Part shown: positions 53,915 to 63,114 of the stretch, one piece after another | Position numbering within the stretch: position 1 is the first letter of the stretch | Layout: the number at the start of each line of letters is the position of its first letter | DNA from: Falsiroseomonas selenitidurans | GTDB lineage: Bacteria > Pseudomonadota > Alphaproteobacteria > Acetobacterales > Acetobacteraceae | Assembly: GCF_012103215.1 (NCBI RefSeq) | Contig: NZ_JAAVNE010000013.1 | Span: forward strand, 1-64,000 | DNA length: 64,000 bases | Reading direction: 5' to 3' | Position numbers and translations under genes: made by a program | Notes under the pieces: generated by a model | The model's input: the letters and a program-made list of their open reading frames with translations, nothing else | What the model was told of the DNA's origin: nothing | The model's database searches: none

Positions 53915-55875
53915 GCATCGACCCCGTCACGCTGCAGATCTTCGGCAACCACGCCCAGGCGGCGGCGGAGGCGATGGCCTTCACCCTGTTCCGCACCGCG
54001 CATTCCACCTTCGTGAAGGAGACGGAGGATTTCACCACCGGCCTCTGCACGCCGGAGGGCCAGACCTTTGCCAGCCCGCGCGAACTCGGCGCCACCTGGT
54101 TCATCGGGCTGGAATACGGCCCGGTGATCCGCGCGCTGTCCGATTATCGCGAGGGCGATGTCGGCATGACGAACGACCCTTACAGCGGCTTCGTCTGCAC
54201 CCATTCGCCGGACATCCATCTGTGGAAGCCGATCTTCTGGGAAGGCGAGCTGGTGTGCTTCGCCGTGGGGCACATCCACAACACCGATGTCGGCGGCGCC
54301 GTGCCGGCCTCGCTGTCCCGCGCGCTGACGGAGGTGCACCAGGAAGGCATCCGATTCCCGCCGGTGAAGCTGGTGGCGGAGGGGGTGCTGGACCAGCGGC
54401 TGCTCGACATCATGCTGCTGAATGTGCGCGCACCGACGCAGAACTGGGGCGACCTCAAGGCCCAGCTCGCCGCCATGACGACCGGCGAGCGCAAGGTGCA
54501 CGAGATGATCCGCCGGTTCGGCCTGGCGACCTTCCGGGCGGGGATGGAGGGACTTCTGGATTTGGCGGACCGGCAGGCGCGGCGCGTGCTCGCCGGCATC
54601 CCGGATGGCGACCACGAATTCCACGACTACCTGGACGAGGATTCGCCGGGCGGCCTGCCCTGCCGCCTGCAGCTGAACCTGCGCATCCGGGGCGAGACGG
54701 CGGAGCTGGATTTCACCGGCTCCGACCCGCAGCTCACCGCCTCGCTCAACATGCCCACCGGCGGCTCGGCGCGGCACATCCTGCTGATGGTGGGCTGGAA
54801 CTACGCGCTGTATTCGCTGGACCCGACCATCCTGCTGAATGGCGGGCTGCTGCGGGCTGCCACCTGCATCGTGCCGGAAGGCACGGTGCTGAACCCGGTC
54901 TTCCCCGCCGCCGTCGGCATGCGCTCCATGACCTGCATGCGCCTGCAGGGCGTGGTGATCGGCGCCTTCCAGCGCGCCGTGCCGGGCCGCCTGCCCGCGG
55001 GGCCTGCCAGCGGCGGGCCGATGCTGAATGTCAACACCACGGACAACCGCACCGGTCGCCGCGTGATGGCGGCGATCGACCCCATCACCGGCGGGGCCGG
55101 CGGCTCCCCGCAGGGCGACGGCATGGATGGCTCCGGCGCCAATAGCGGCTTCCTGAAGAACACGCCGGTGGAGATCAACGAGGCGGAGGTGCCCATCCGC
55201 ATCCTGCGCTACGGGCTGGAGCCGGATAGCGGCGGCGCCGGTTTGCATCGCGGCGGGCTGGCGACGGTGCTGGAATTCCGCGTCCATGCACCGGGCACCG
55301 TCGTCACGGCGCGCAACCGCGACCGCACCCGCTTCCGCTCCTGGGGCGTGCAGGGCGGGATGCCCGGCGCGCCTTCCCAGTTCTGGCGCAATCCGGGCAC
55401 GGCGCGGGCGGAGAATCTGGGCAACACGGATGTCGTCACGCTCGATCCAGACGATGTCATCCGCATCGTCTGCTCCGGCGCCTCCGGCTGGGGGCCGGCC
55501 TGGCAGCGGCCGGAGGCGGCGGTGCTGACGGACCTCGCCGCCGGCAAGATCAGCGCGGAAGCCGCCGCCCGCGACTATGGCGTGGTGCCCGGCGATGCGG
55601 CGGCAACCCAGGCGCGCCGCACGGCCCTCGCCGCCACGCCGCGCCCGGATTTCGACGCCGGGGCGGAACGCGCGGCCTTCGAGCAGGTCTGGACCGATGC
55701 GAATTACGCGGCGCTGACCGGGATCCTCGCCGCCCTGCCGATCCATTGGCGGCACTTCGCCAAGCGCCGCCTCTTCGCCGAGGTCGCCGCCAGCACGGCA
55801 CGGCGCGGCGATGGGCAGGAAGTGCACCAGGCCTTCGCGGCGCTGCGCGCGGAATTCCCGCAGATCGTCGGCTGA
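53911..55875 (+). CDS. hyuB: Hydantoinase/oxoprolinase subunit B
   Basis: 654 aa. The HyuB pattern is clear: N-terminal DPVTLQIFGNHAQAAAEAM, NDPYSGFVCTHSPDIHL, GHIHNTDVGGAVPAS and the metal-site region near 90-140. Coupled to hyuA through ATGA. Together the subunits form one enzyme. A Bug-family binding-protein gene follows 107 bp later. Confidence 0.92.
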   Translation: MSIDPVTLQIFGNHAQAAAEAMAFTLFRTAHSTFVKETEDFTTGLCTPEGQTFASPRELGATWFIGLEYGPVIRALSDYREGDVGMTNDPYSGFVCTHSPDIHLWKPIFWEGELVCFAVGHIHNTDVGGAVPASLSRALTEVHQEGIRFPPVKLVAEGVLDQRLLDIMLLNVRAPTQNWGDLKAQLAAMTTGERKVHEMIRRFGLATFRAGMEGLLDLADRQARRVLAGIPDGDHEFHDYLDEDSPGGLPCRLQLNLRIRGETAELDFTGSDPQLTASLNMPTGGSARHILLMVGWNYALYSLDPTILLNGGLLRAATCIVPEGTVLNPVFPAAVGMRSMTCMRLQGVVIGAFQRAVPGRLPAGPASGGPMLNVNTTDNRTGRRVMAAIDPITGGAGGSPQGDGMDGSGANSGFLKNTPVEINEAEVPIRILRYGLEPDSGGAGLHRGGLATVLEFRVHAPGTVVTARNRDRTRFRSWGVQGGMPGAPSQFWRNPGTARAENLGNTDVVTLDPDDVIRIVCSGASGWGPAWQRPEAAVLTDLAAGKISAEAAARDYGVVPGDAAATQARRTALAATPRPDFDAGAERAAFEQVWTDANYAALTGILAALPIHWRHFAKRRLFAEVAASTARRGDGQEVHQAFAALRAEFPQIVG

Positions 55876-55982
55876 CGCGGCGCTGTTCCGCCCTTCGGAA
55901 TTGCGCCACGCCCGGCTTGCCCACCCGCCGCACCACCCCCAGGCTAGCGCCGCCCGCAGGCGGGCCAAAGGGGAGGATTGCC

Positions 55983-56978
55983 ATGACTGAACCCGGACCG
56001 CAGGGCACCGGCCGCCGCCGCGTGCTGGCGGGTGCTGCCGTGCTGGGCGCCACCGCCCTCGCCGCATCGCCGCTGCGCGCCGCCACCTGGCCCAGCGGCC
56101 CGATCCGCATCGTTATCGGCTTCGGCGCCGGCGGCCTGGCGGACCTGACGGCGCGGCTGGTCGGCGAACAATTGTCGCAGCGCCTGGGCCAGCAGGTGGT
56201 GGTGGACAACCGCCCGGGCGCCGGTGGCGCGGTGGCCGCGCGCGCCGCGGCGGCGGCGGAGCCGGATGGCCACACGCTGATGATCCTCAGCACCGGCAAC
56301 GCCATCAACGCCTCGCTGTTCCGCAACCTGCCCTACGACCCGGTGGCGGATTTCACCGCCATTTCAGCCATGGTGTCCTTCGACCTGCTGATGCTGACCG
56401 GCGCCAATTCCCCGCTGCGCAGCGTGCAGGACGTGCTGGCGCGCGGCCGTGGCGGCGGCGGCCTGGCCATCGCCACGATCAGCCCCGGCAGCACGCAGAA
56501 CCTGGCGGCGGAATGGCTGAAGGTGGCGGCCGGGCTGGACGCCACGGTGGTGCCCTACCGCACCACGCCGGAGGTGCTGACGGCGACGCAGCGCGGCGAT
56601 GTGCAGATCGCCTTCGATTCCTACGCGGCCTCCCGCGGCGCCATCGAGGGCGGGCAGGTGCGCGCCCTGGCCAGCACCGGCGAAAGGCGGTCCCGCCTGC
56701 TGCCGGCGCTGCCGACGCTGCGCGAGGCGGGCCTCGGCGATTATGCCGTCACCGGCTGGAACGCGCTGTTCGCCCCCGCGCGCACGCCGCGCCCGGTGAT
56801 CGAGACGCTCAGCCGGCACCTGGGCGACATCCTGGCCATGCCGGCGATGCAGACGCGCCTGCTGCAACTGGGCGTCGAGCCGGCCTACAACAGCATGGCG
56901 GAGATGACGGCCCTCCTGGCGCGCGACATCGCGCTGTGGAAGCAGGTGATCGACCGCGCGGGCATCGCGAAGCAGTAG
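55983..56978 (+). CDS. Bug-family tripartite tricarboxylate transporter substrate-binding protein
   Basis: 331 aa. GGGAGGATT precedes ATG 55983. Signal with three Arg (TGRRRVLAGAAVLG) ending SPLRAA. Mature part: WPSGPIRIVIGFGAGGLAD, QRLGQQVVVDNRPGAGG, IATISPGSTQNLAAEWL. It probably supplies the HyuAB substrate or product family. It converges with the LLM gene, 16 bp apart. Confidence 0.92.
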   Translation: MTEPGPQGTGRRRVLAGAAVLGATALAASPLRAATWPSGPIRIVIGFGAGGLADLTARLVGEQLSQRLGQQVVVDNRPGAGGAVAARAAAAAEPDGHTLMILSTGNAINASLFRNLPYDPVADFTAISAMVSFDLLMLTGANSPLRSVQDVLARGRGGGGLAIATISPGSTQNLAAEWLKVAAGLDATVVPYRTTPEVLTATQRGDVQIAFDSYAASRGAIEGGQVRALASTGERRSRLLPALPTLREAGLGDYAVTGWNALFAPARTPRPVIETLSRHLGDILAMPAMQTRLLQLGVEPAYNSMAEMTALLARDIALWKQVIDRAGIAKQ

Positions 56979-56994
56979 CGCGGACCCGCCCGCG

Positions 56995-58326
56995 CTACCT
57001 CTCGTAGCGGTTCGGCGGCACCGGCAGGCCCAGATGCTCGCGTAGTGTGGTGCCGGTGTACGCCGTGCGGAACAGGCCGCGTCGCTGCAATTCCGGCACC
57101 ACCATCGCCACGAACTGCTCCAGCGGCTTCGGGTAATGCGGCGAGAGCAGGGTGAAGCCGTCGCAGGCGCCCTGCTCCACCCATAGCGCCATGGTGTCCA
57201 CGATGCGTTCGGGCGTTCCCACCAACAGGTGATGCCCCAGCGAGGTCGCCAGGTAGCGCGCCGTCTGGATGATGGAGAGGTTGTCCCGCTTCGCCTTGTC
57301 CATCAGGTGCCGCTGGCGCGCCTGCGCCGCGTTGCTCAGCGGCAGCGGCGGCAGGGGGGCGTCGGGCGGCAGCGCGAAGATGTCGAGGTCGCCGCACAGC
57401 CGCGCCAGCAGTCGCATGGAATTCTCATCCGAAAGCAGGCCCTGCAGGTCGCGATACTTCGCCTGCGCCTCCTCCTCCGTCGCGCCGATGATGGTCATCA
57501 GGCCGGGCATGATCTTGATATGTGCCGGATCGCGCCCGTGTCTTTCGGCGCGCGCCTTGAGGTCCCGGTAGAAGGCCTGCGCCTCCGCCAGGTCGCTCTG
57601 CGCGGTGAAGACCAGATCCGCGGTGCGGGCCGCGAGTTCCATGCCGGGGCCGGAGGAACCGGCCTGGGTGACCACGGGCCGGCCCTGCGGGCAGCGCGCC
57701 ACGTTCAGCGGGCCGCGCACCTTGAAGTGCTTGCCCACATGATCCTGGAAATGGATTTTTGTCGGGTCGATGTAGTGGCCGCTCGCCTTGTCGCGGATCA
57801 AGGCGCCCTCACCGAAGCTGTCCCAGAGGGCGGCGACAACGTCGAAGAATTCCTCCGCGCGCTCGTAGCGCTCGGCATGCAGCATATGGTGGTCGGCGCC
57901 GAAATTCCCCGCCTCGTCCTCGATCTGGGAGGTTACCAGGTTCCAGCCGGCGCGGCCCTGGCTGATATGGTCGATGGAGGCGAAGCGGCGGGCGATGTTG
58001 TAGGGCTCGTTGTAGGTGGTGGTCGCCGTGGCGATCAGCCCGATGCGCTGCGTCACCACGGCGAGTGCCGCCAGCAGCGTGGTGGGTTCCAGATAGGCGG
58101 TGCGGCCCTGGCCCAGGCGATAGCGGCTGACGCCGTCCAGCGCGCCGCTGCCATTCACCGCGACGGTGTCCTGGAAGAAGATCGTGTCCATCTTCCCGCG
58201 CTCCGCCACCTGCGCGATGTGGACATATTCGGAAAAATCCATGTCGCATTCGGTGACCGCGTCCGGATGCCGCCAGCCGGCGGAATGGCTGCCCGGCGTG
58301 AACAGGAAGGCGGCGAGGTGCATCAT
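56995..58326 (-). CDS. LLM-class flavin-dependent monooxygenase (NtaA/SnaA/DszA family)
   Basis: 443 aa from ATG 58326. Starts MMHLAAFLFTPGSHSAGWRH, the typical NtaA opening. ARRFASIDHISQGRAGWNLVTS and TQAGSSGPGMELAA are FMN-binding signatures of the family. It oxidises N- or S-containing organic compounds with FMNH2 supplied by a separate reductase, which is not in the window. It is 14 bp downstream of the second hyuA stop, so it is the last gene of that operon. Alternative start: the next ATG at 58323. Confidence 0.92.
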   Translation of the reverse strand: MMHLAAFLFTPGSHSAGWRHPDAVTECDMDFSEYVHIAQVAERGKMDTIFFQDTVAVNGSGALDGVSRYRLGQGRTAYLEPTTLLAALAVVTQRIGLIATATTTYNEPYNIARRFASIDHISQGRAGWNLVTSQIEDEAGNFGADHHMLHAERYERAEEFFDVVAALWDSFGEGALIRDKASGHYIDPTKIHFQDHVGKHFKVRGPLNVARCPQGRPVVTQAGSSGPGMELAARTADLVFTAQSDLAEAQAFYRDLKARAERHGRDPAHIKIMPGLMTIIGATEEEAQAKYRDLQGLLSDENSMRLLARLCGDLDIFALPPDAPLPPLPLSNAAQARQRHLMDKAKRDNLSIIQTARYLATSLGHHLLVGTPERIVDTMALWVEQGACDGFTLLSPHYPKPLEQFVAMVVPELQRRGLFRTAYTGTTLREHLGLPVPPNRYER

Positions 58327-58340
58327 CGGGTCGGCCCTTC

Positions 58341-60374
58341 TCAGCAACGGCGCAGCAGGATGGCGCCGGCGGGCAGCACCGTCGCCTCCCAGCCCGGCGG
58401 CACCAGCGTGGTGGCGTCCAGCTGGGTGAGGATGGCGGGGCCGCGCAGCACATCCCCCTGGCCGAGCGCGGCCCGGTCGTACAGCGCCGCCTCCGCGGTG
58501 CCACCCTCGAAATGCACGGGCTGCGTGGCATAGGGGCTGGCGCCCCTGCCGGCGGGCAGCGTGGGCAGCGCCGGTGGCGGCAGCGCGCCCACCGCCTCCA
58601 GCCGCAGGGTCACGATTTCCGCCCGGCCCTGCGGCAGGTCGAAGCCGTACAGCGCGCGATGCGCGGCGGCGAAATCCGCGGCCGCTGTCGCCCCGCGCCA
58701 GGGCACCGGCAGTTCGCCGCCCTGCCCCGCATAGCGCATCAGCACCACCCGCGCCGTGGCGCGCGCCGCCGGCGCCACGCCTTCCTCCGCGAACCAGGCT
58801 TCCGCCTCCGCCTCCAGCGCCGCGAAGCCGGCCTCGATGGTGGCGAGGTCCGCCTGGTCAGGCCGGACGGAGCGGCTGAACTCCGCGCGCAGGTCGGCCG
58901 AGAGCAGCCCCTGCGCGCAGAGCACGCCGGGCGCCGGCGGCACCAGCACCCGGTCGATGCCCAGCATCGCCGCCAGCGCGCAGCCATGCAGCGGCCCCGC
59001 GCCACCGAAGGGCACCAGCGCGAAGTCGCGCGGGTCGTGCCCACGCTCCACGGAGACCACGCGCAGCGCGCCGACCATGTTGGAATCGACCACGGCCAGG
59101 ATGCCGCGCGCGGCCTCGTGCAGCGACAGGTTCAGCGGCGCCGCCACTTCCCGCATCACCACGGCCTCGGCCGCCGCAGCGTCCAGCTGCATGCGGCCAC
59201 CGAGCAGGGCGGTGGGCAGATGGCCGAGCACCACATGCGCATCCGTCACCGTGGCACGCTGCCCGCCGCGCCCGTAGCAGGCCGGGCCGGGATTCGCGCC
59301 GGCGCTTTCCGGCCCCACGGCCAGCGCGCCTTCCGCCGTGACGCGCGCGATGGACCCGCCGCCGGCGCCGATCGTCACCATGTCCAGCATCGGCAGCGGC
59401 AGCGGCCAGTCGCCGACGGAACCGCGCTGCGTCAGGTTGATGGCGCCGCCCTGCATCAGGCAGATGTCGGCGCTGGTGCCGCCGATATCCACCGTGAGGA
59501 TCTTCGGCACGCCCGCGGCCTCCGCCATCGCGCGTGCGCCGACGACGCCGGCCGCGGGGCCGGACAGCGCGGTGACGGCCGGCGCACGGCGGATGGAGGC
59601 AGCGCCGGCCACGCCGCCATTGGATTTCATCAGCAGCAGCGGCGCGGCGATCGCATCCTCCGCCAGCCTCTCCTCCAGCCGCTGCACATAGGTGGCGACG
59701 GCGGGCATCACCTGCGCGTTGAGGATCGCGGCCAGCGACCGCTCGTATTCCCGCACCACGGGCAGCACGTCGACCGAGGCGGTGACGGCGATGCCGGGCA
59801 GCGCCGCGCGCAGCATCGCCGCCACGCGGCGTTCATGCGCGGGCGCGGTGAAGGCGTGCAGCAGGCAGACGGCCACGGCGGCCACCCCGGCCTCGCGGCA
59901 GGCTTCCGCCGCGCGCAGCACGCTGGCCTCATCCAGCGGTAGCAGAACGCTGCCATCGGCCGCCACGCGCTCCGTCACCTCGAAGACGCGGGCGGGCGGC
60001 ACGGGGCGCTGCGGCTTCACCCAGGCGTGCAGATTGGCGCGGCGCGGAATGTCCTGCCGGCCGATCTCCAGCACGTGGCGGAAACCCTGCGTGGTGACCA
60101 GCGCGGTGGCGGCCCCCTTGTTCTCCAGGATCAGGTTGGTGGCGATGGTGGTTCCGTGCAGCACGCGGCCGATACGCACCGCCTGTTCCCCCGCCGTCTC
60201 CAGCACCAGCCGCACGCCGTTGAGAAAGCCCTCGGAGGGATCATGCGGGGTGGAGGGGGTCTTGGCCGTCCAGGCCCGGCCGGTTTCGGAATCCTGCAGG
60301 GTGATGTCGGTGAAGGTGCCGCCGATATCGACCGCGACGGACAAGGGGCGCGGTTCAGTCGAGGGCATCGGCAT
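58341..60374 (-). CDS. hyuA: Hydantoinase/oxoprolinase subunit A, second copy
   Basis: 677 aa. AVDIGGTFTDITLQDSETG, HGTTIATNLILENKGA, TVDIGGTSADICL and GAGGGSIARVTAEG are all present. It begins 20 bp inside the end of hyuB (or 14 bp, using the ATG at 60368). Here hyuB comes before hyuA, the opposite order to the plus-strand pair, and the proteins differ clearly, so they are not a recent duplication. Confidence 0.92.
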   Translation of the reverse strand: MPMPSTEPRPLSVAVDIGGTFTDITLQDSETGRAWTAKTPSTPHDPSEGFLNGVRLVLETAGEQAVRIGRVLHGTTIATNLILENKGAATALVTTQGFRHVLEIGRQDIPRRANLHAWVKPQRPVPPARVFEVTERVAADGSVLLPLDEASVLRAAEACREAGVAAVAVCLLHAFTAPAHERRVAAMLRAALPGIAVTASVDVLPVVREYERSLAAILNAQVMPAVATYVQRLEERLAEDAIAAPLLLMKSNGGVAGAASIRRAPAVTALSGPAAGVVGARAMAEAAGVPKILTVDIGGTSADICLMQGGAINLTQRGSVGDWPLPLPMLDMVTIGAGGGSIARVTAEGALAVGPESAGANPGPACYGRGGQRATVTDAHVVLGHLPTALLGGRMQLDAAAAEAVVMREVAAPLNLSLHEAARGILAVVDSNMVGALRVVSVERGHDPRDFALVPFGGAGPLHGCALAAMLGIDRVLVPPAPGVLCAQGLLSADLRAEFSRSVRPDQADLATIEAGFAALEAEAEAWFAEEGVAPAARATARVVLMRYAGQGGELPVPWRGATAAADFAAAHRALYGFDLPQGRAEIVTLRLEAVGALPPPALPTLPAGRGASPYATQPVHFEGGTAEAALYDRAALGQGDVLRGPAILTQLDATTLVPPGWEATVLPAGAILLRRC

Positions 60375-62127
60375 AGCTCCGGCGATGGAAGGCGCGGGTT
60401 TCGGGACGCTGCGCGCGCAGCGCCTGCGTCGCGGCCTCGTCCACGGCGCGCCCGTCGATGACCACGCCGTAGGACTCGCGCGCCGCCGTCACGGACACAA
60501 GCCCGCCCAGCACATCCGCCAGCACCGCACCGGGAGGCCGGTCGAACGGGTGCCCCCGGCCACCGCCGCCGCCCGTCTCGATTCGCAGAATGTCGCCGAG
60601 CACCAGGCGGTTGCCGTCGGACAGCGGGCGCAGCGCGCGTTCGCCCGGCGTGCCGGGGTTCACCACCACCCGGCCGGGCCCGCCGGATTGGCCGCCCGCC
60701 GCGCCCCAGGGCGGATTCTCCACCCCGTCGATGCGGATGGCGAGCACGGCTTCCTCCGCCATCACCTCGTATTCGCGGACGATGCCGCAGCCGCCGCGCC
60801 AGCGGCCCGGCCCGCCGCTATCGCGGTTCAAAGCGTATTCGCGCAGCCGCACCGGGTATTCCAGCTCCAGGAACTCGACCGGGTAGTTCTCCTGCGCCAC
60901 GAAATACACGCCGTCGATGCCGTCCGCGAAGCCGCGCGCGCCGTAGCCGACGCCGATGCCATCGCTCATCAGGAAGGGCTTCTTGTCCATGGTGCCGCGC
61001 AGGAGCATGATGACGTAGGCGGCATGCGCGGCCGGCGCCTCGCCACCCGCCACGGAAACCAGGCCGTTCAGCGCCGCCAGCATGCGCATCATGGTCAGGC
61101 CGCGCATGCCGAGTGCCGCGGGGAAACGCGGGAACAGCAGGGAGCCTTCGCGCAGCCGCACCTCGTCCAGCGATTGCGGGCCACCGGCATTGACCACCTG
61201 CGTCGGGTCGCCGCCGAGGAAATAGAGGCCGAGCGCCATGCCCGGCACGTCCGGATTCATGAGGAAGTTCACCGGTCCGGGCGACTGGTCGTCCGTCTCC
61301 GTCGCGTCCAGGATGAAGCGGTCATCCGGCGTGCGCGTTAGCGCGAAGCGCAGGCGCAGCGTGCCGCTGCCATGGCCGTCGCCATCGATGCGGTCGGTGA
61401 AGCGGTGCGTGCCCACGGGGAAGGTGCGCCGCAGCCGCTCCCGCACCGTGTCGCGCGTGCGCGCCAGCAGCTGCCGCAGCGCATCGGCCAGCACCGGCGC
61501 ACCGAAGCGCTGCGCCACTTCCCGCATCCGCACCACGCCCAGCTCCACGCTGGCCATCAGCGCGCGCGTGTCGCCCTGCGCCTGCGCCGGGTAGCGGGAA
61601 TTGCGGTAGAAGATGTTGAGCGCGGCATGGTTGATCTCGCCTTCGCGGATCAGCCGCGTCGGCGGGATGATGACGCCCTCGTGGAAGATCTCCGTCGCAT
61701 CCGGGCTGATGGAGCCGGGCCGCAGCCCGCCGATATCCGCGAAATGCGCCCAGCCCATGACGAAGGCGACGCGCACATCGTCGAGGAACACCGGTGCCAG
61801 GAAGACCTGGTCGTTGGAGTGGCTGACGGCGCCGCGCGATCCGTAGCAGTCATTGTACCAGTAGAGGTCGCCCGGCCTGATCGTCTCGATCGGGAAGTCA
61901 CGGAAAACGGGACCGCAGATGTCACCGAAGACCGGCACGTTGGACCCCACCGCCATCACGCCATCCGCATCGAACAGCGCGGTGTAGAAATCCTTCTTCT
62001 CGCGGATGAAGGCGGACATGGCGGTGCGCTCGATCAGCGCCTCCATCTCCGCCTGCGCCGCGCGGATGGCGCCGCGCACGATCTCGAGCGTGACGGGGTT
62101 GCAGAGCCGCGGGGCGACATCATCCAT
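60355..62127 (-). CDS. hyuB: Hydantoinase/oxoprolinase subunit B, second copy
   Basis: 590 aa, about 60 shorter than the plus-strand HyuB. Starts MDDVAPRLCNPVTLEIVRGA; NDCYGSRGAVSHSNDQVFLAPVF and FADIGGLRPGS match the family. The C-terminal Gly-rich loop (GGGGGRGHPFDRPP) is typical. The gene follows dppF by 12 bp and overlaps hyuA, in one operon with LLM. Confidence 0.92.
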   Translation of the reverse strand: MDDVAPRLCNPVTLEIVRGAIRAAQAEMEALIERTAMSAFIREKKDFYTALFDADGVMAVGSNVPVFGDICGPVFRDFPIETIRPGDLYWYNDCYGSRGAVSHSNDQVFLAPVFLDDVRVAFVMGWAHFADIGGLRPGSISPDATEIFHEGVIIPPTRLIREGEINHAALNIFYRNSRYPAQAQGDTRALMASVELGVVRMREVAQRFGAPVLADALRQLLARTRDTVRERLRRTFPVGTHRFTDRIDGDGHGSGTLRLRFALTRTPDDRFILDATETDDQSPGPVNFLMNPDVPGMALGLYFLGGDPTQVVNAGGPQSLDEVRLREGSLLFPRFPAALGMRGLTMMRMLAALNGLVSVAGGEAPAAHAAYVIMLLRGTMDKKPFLMSDGIGVGYGARGFADGIDGVYFVAQENYPVEFLELEYPVRLREYALNRDSGGPGRWRGGCGIVREYEVMAEEAVLAIRIDGVENPPWGAAGGQSGGPGRVVVNPGTPGERALRPLSDGNRLVLGDILRIETGGGGGRGHPFDRPPGAVLADVLGGLVSVTAARESYGVVIDGRAVDEAATQALRAQRPETRAFHRRSYADALD

Positions 62128-62139
62128 GCGCGGTGATCC

Positions 62140-63114
62140 TCAGGCGAGATGGCAGGCGGCGTGGCGGCCGGGGGCGATGGCGCGCAGCGGCGGCGCTTCC
62201 TCCGCACAGCGGGCGAAGGCCAGCGGGCAGCGGTCGCGAAAGGCGCAGCCGCTGGGCTGGTTGAGCTGGTCCGGCAGCCCGCCGCGGATCGGCAGGTCGC
62301 CGCGGTCCTGGTCCACCCGCGGCACCGGCACGGCGGCGACAAGGGCGCGGGTGTAGGGATGCGCAGGCGCGGCGATCACCTCCGCCGTCGGCCCGCTTTC
62401 GACGATGCGGCCGAGATACATGACGGCCACCGCCTCACACACATAGCGGATCAGCGCCAGGTCGTGGCTGATGTAGATGGCGGCAAGCTGCAATTCGTCC
62501 CGCGCCCGGCGCAGCACATTCAGCACGCCGGCGCGGACCGAGACATCCAGCATGGACACCGGCTCATCCGCGATGATCGCGCGCGGATGCGTCACCAGGG
62601 CGCGCGCCAGCACCACGCGCTGCAACTGCCCGCCGGAGAGTTCATGCGGGTGGCGGTCCAGATAGGCCTCCGGCGGGTCCAGCCGAACCCGCCCCATGGC
62701 CTCGCGGATGCGTGCCTCCTGCTGGTCCGGCGGCACGCCGAAATTGCGCAGCGGCTCGGCCAGGCTGCGGCGGATGGTGAAGCGCGGGTTCAGCGCATCG
62801 AAGGGGTTCTGGAAGACAAGCTGGACGCGGGAGCGGAAGGGCAGCAGCGCCGCGCCGCGCAGGGCGGAGACGTTCTGCCCCTCGAACAGCACGCTGCCGC
62901 TGGTGGCTTCCTCCAGACGCAGCAGCAGCCGCGCCGTGGTGGTCTTGCCGCAGCCGCTTTCCCCGACGATGCCCAGCGCCCGCCCGGCCGCAACCTCCAG
63001 CGAGACGCCATTGACCGCGCGCAGCACCGGCCTTTGCCCCCGCATCATGTCGCGCAGGCTGCGGGAGGCCGGGAAGGCCTTCACCAGATCATTCGCGGCG
63101 ATCAGCGCGCCCAT
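62140..63114 (-). CDS. dppF: Dipeptide/oligopeptide-type ABC transporter ATP-binding protein
   Basis: 324 aa. Walker A GESGCGKTT near 53-61, Q-loop VFQNPFDALNP, signature LSGGQLQRV, Walker B AIIADEPVSMLDV, HPY C-terminus (HPYTRALVAAV ... GCAFRDRCP). The start lies 13 bp inside the upstream dppD. It is 12 bp before hyuB, linking import to the hydantoinase-like enzyme. Confidence 0.93.
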   Translation of the reverse strand: MGALIAANDLVKAFPASRSLRDMMRGQRPVLRAVNGVSLEVAAGRALGIVGESGCGKTTTARLLLRLEEATSGSVLFEGQNVSALRGAALLPFRSRVQLVFQNPFDALNPRFTIRRSLAEPLRNFGVPPDQQEARIREAMGRVRLDPPEAYLDRHPHELSGGQLQRVVLARALVTHPRAIIADEPVSMLDVSVRAGVLNVLRRARDELQLAAIYISHDLALIRYVCEAVAVMYLGRIVESGPTAEVIAAPAHPYTRALVAAVPVPRVDQDRGDLPIRGGLPDQLNQPSGCAFRDRCPLAFARCAEEAPPLRAIAPGRHAACHLA

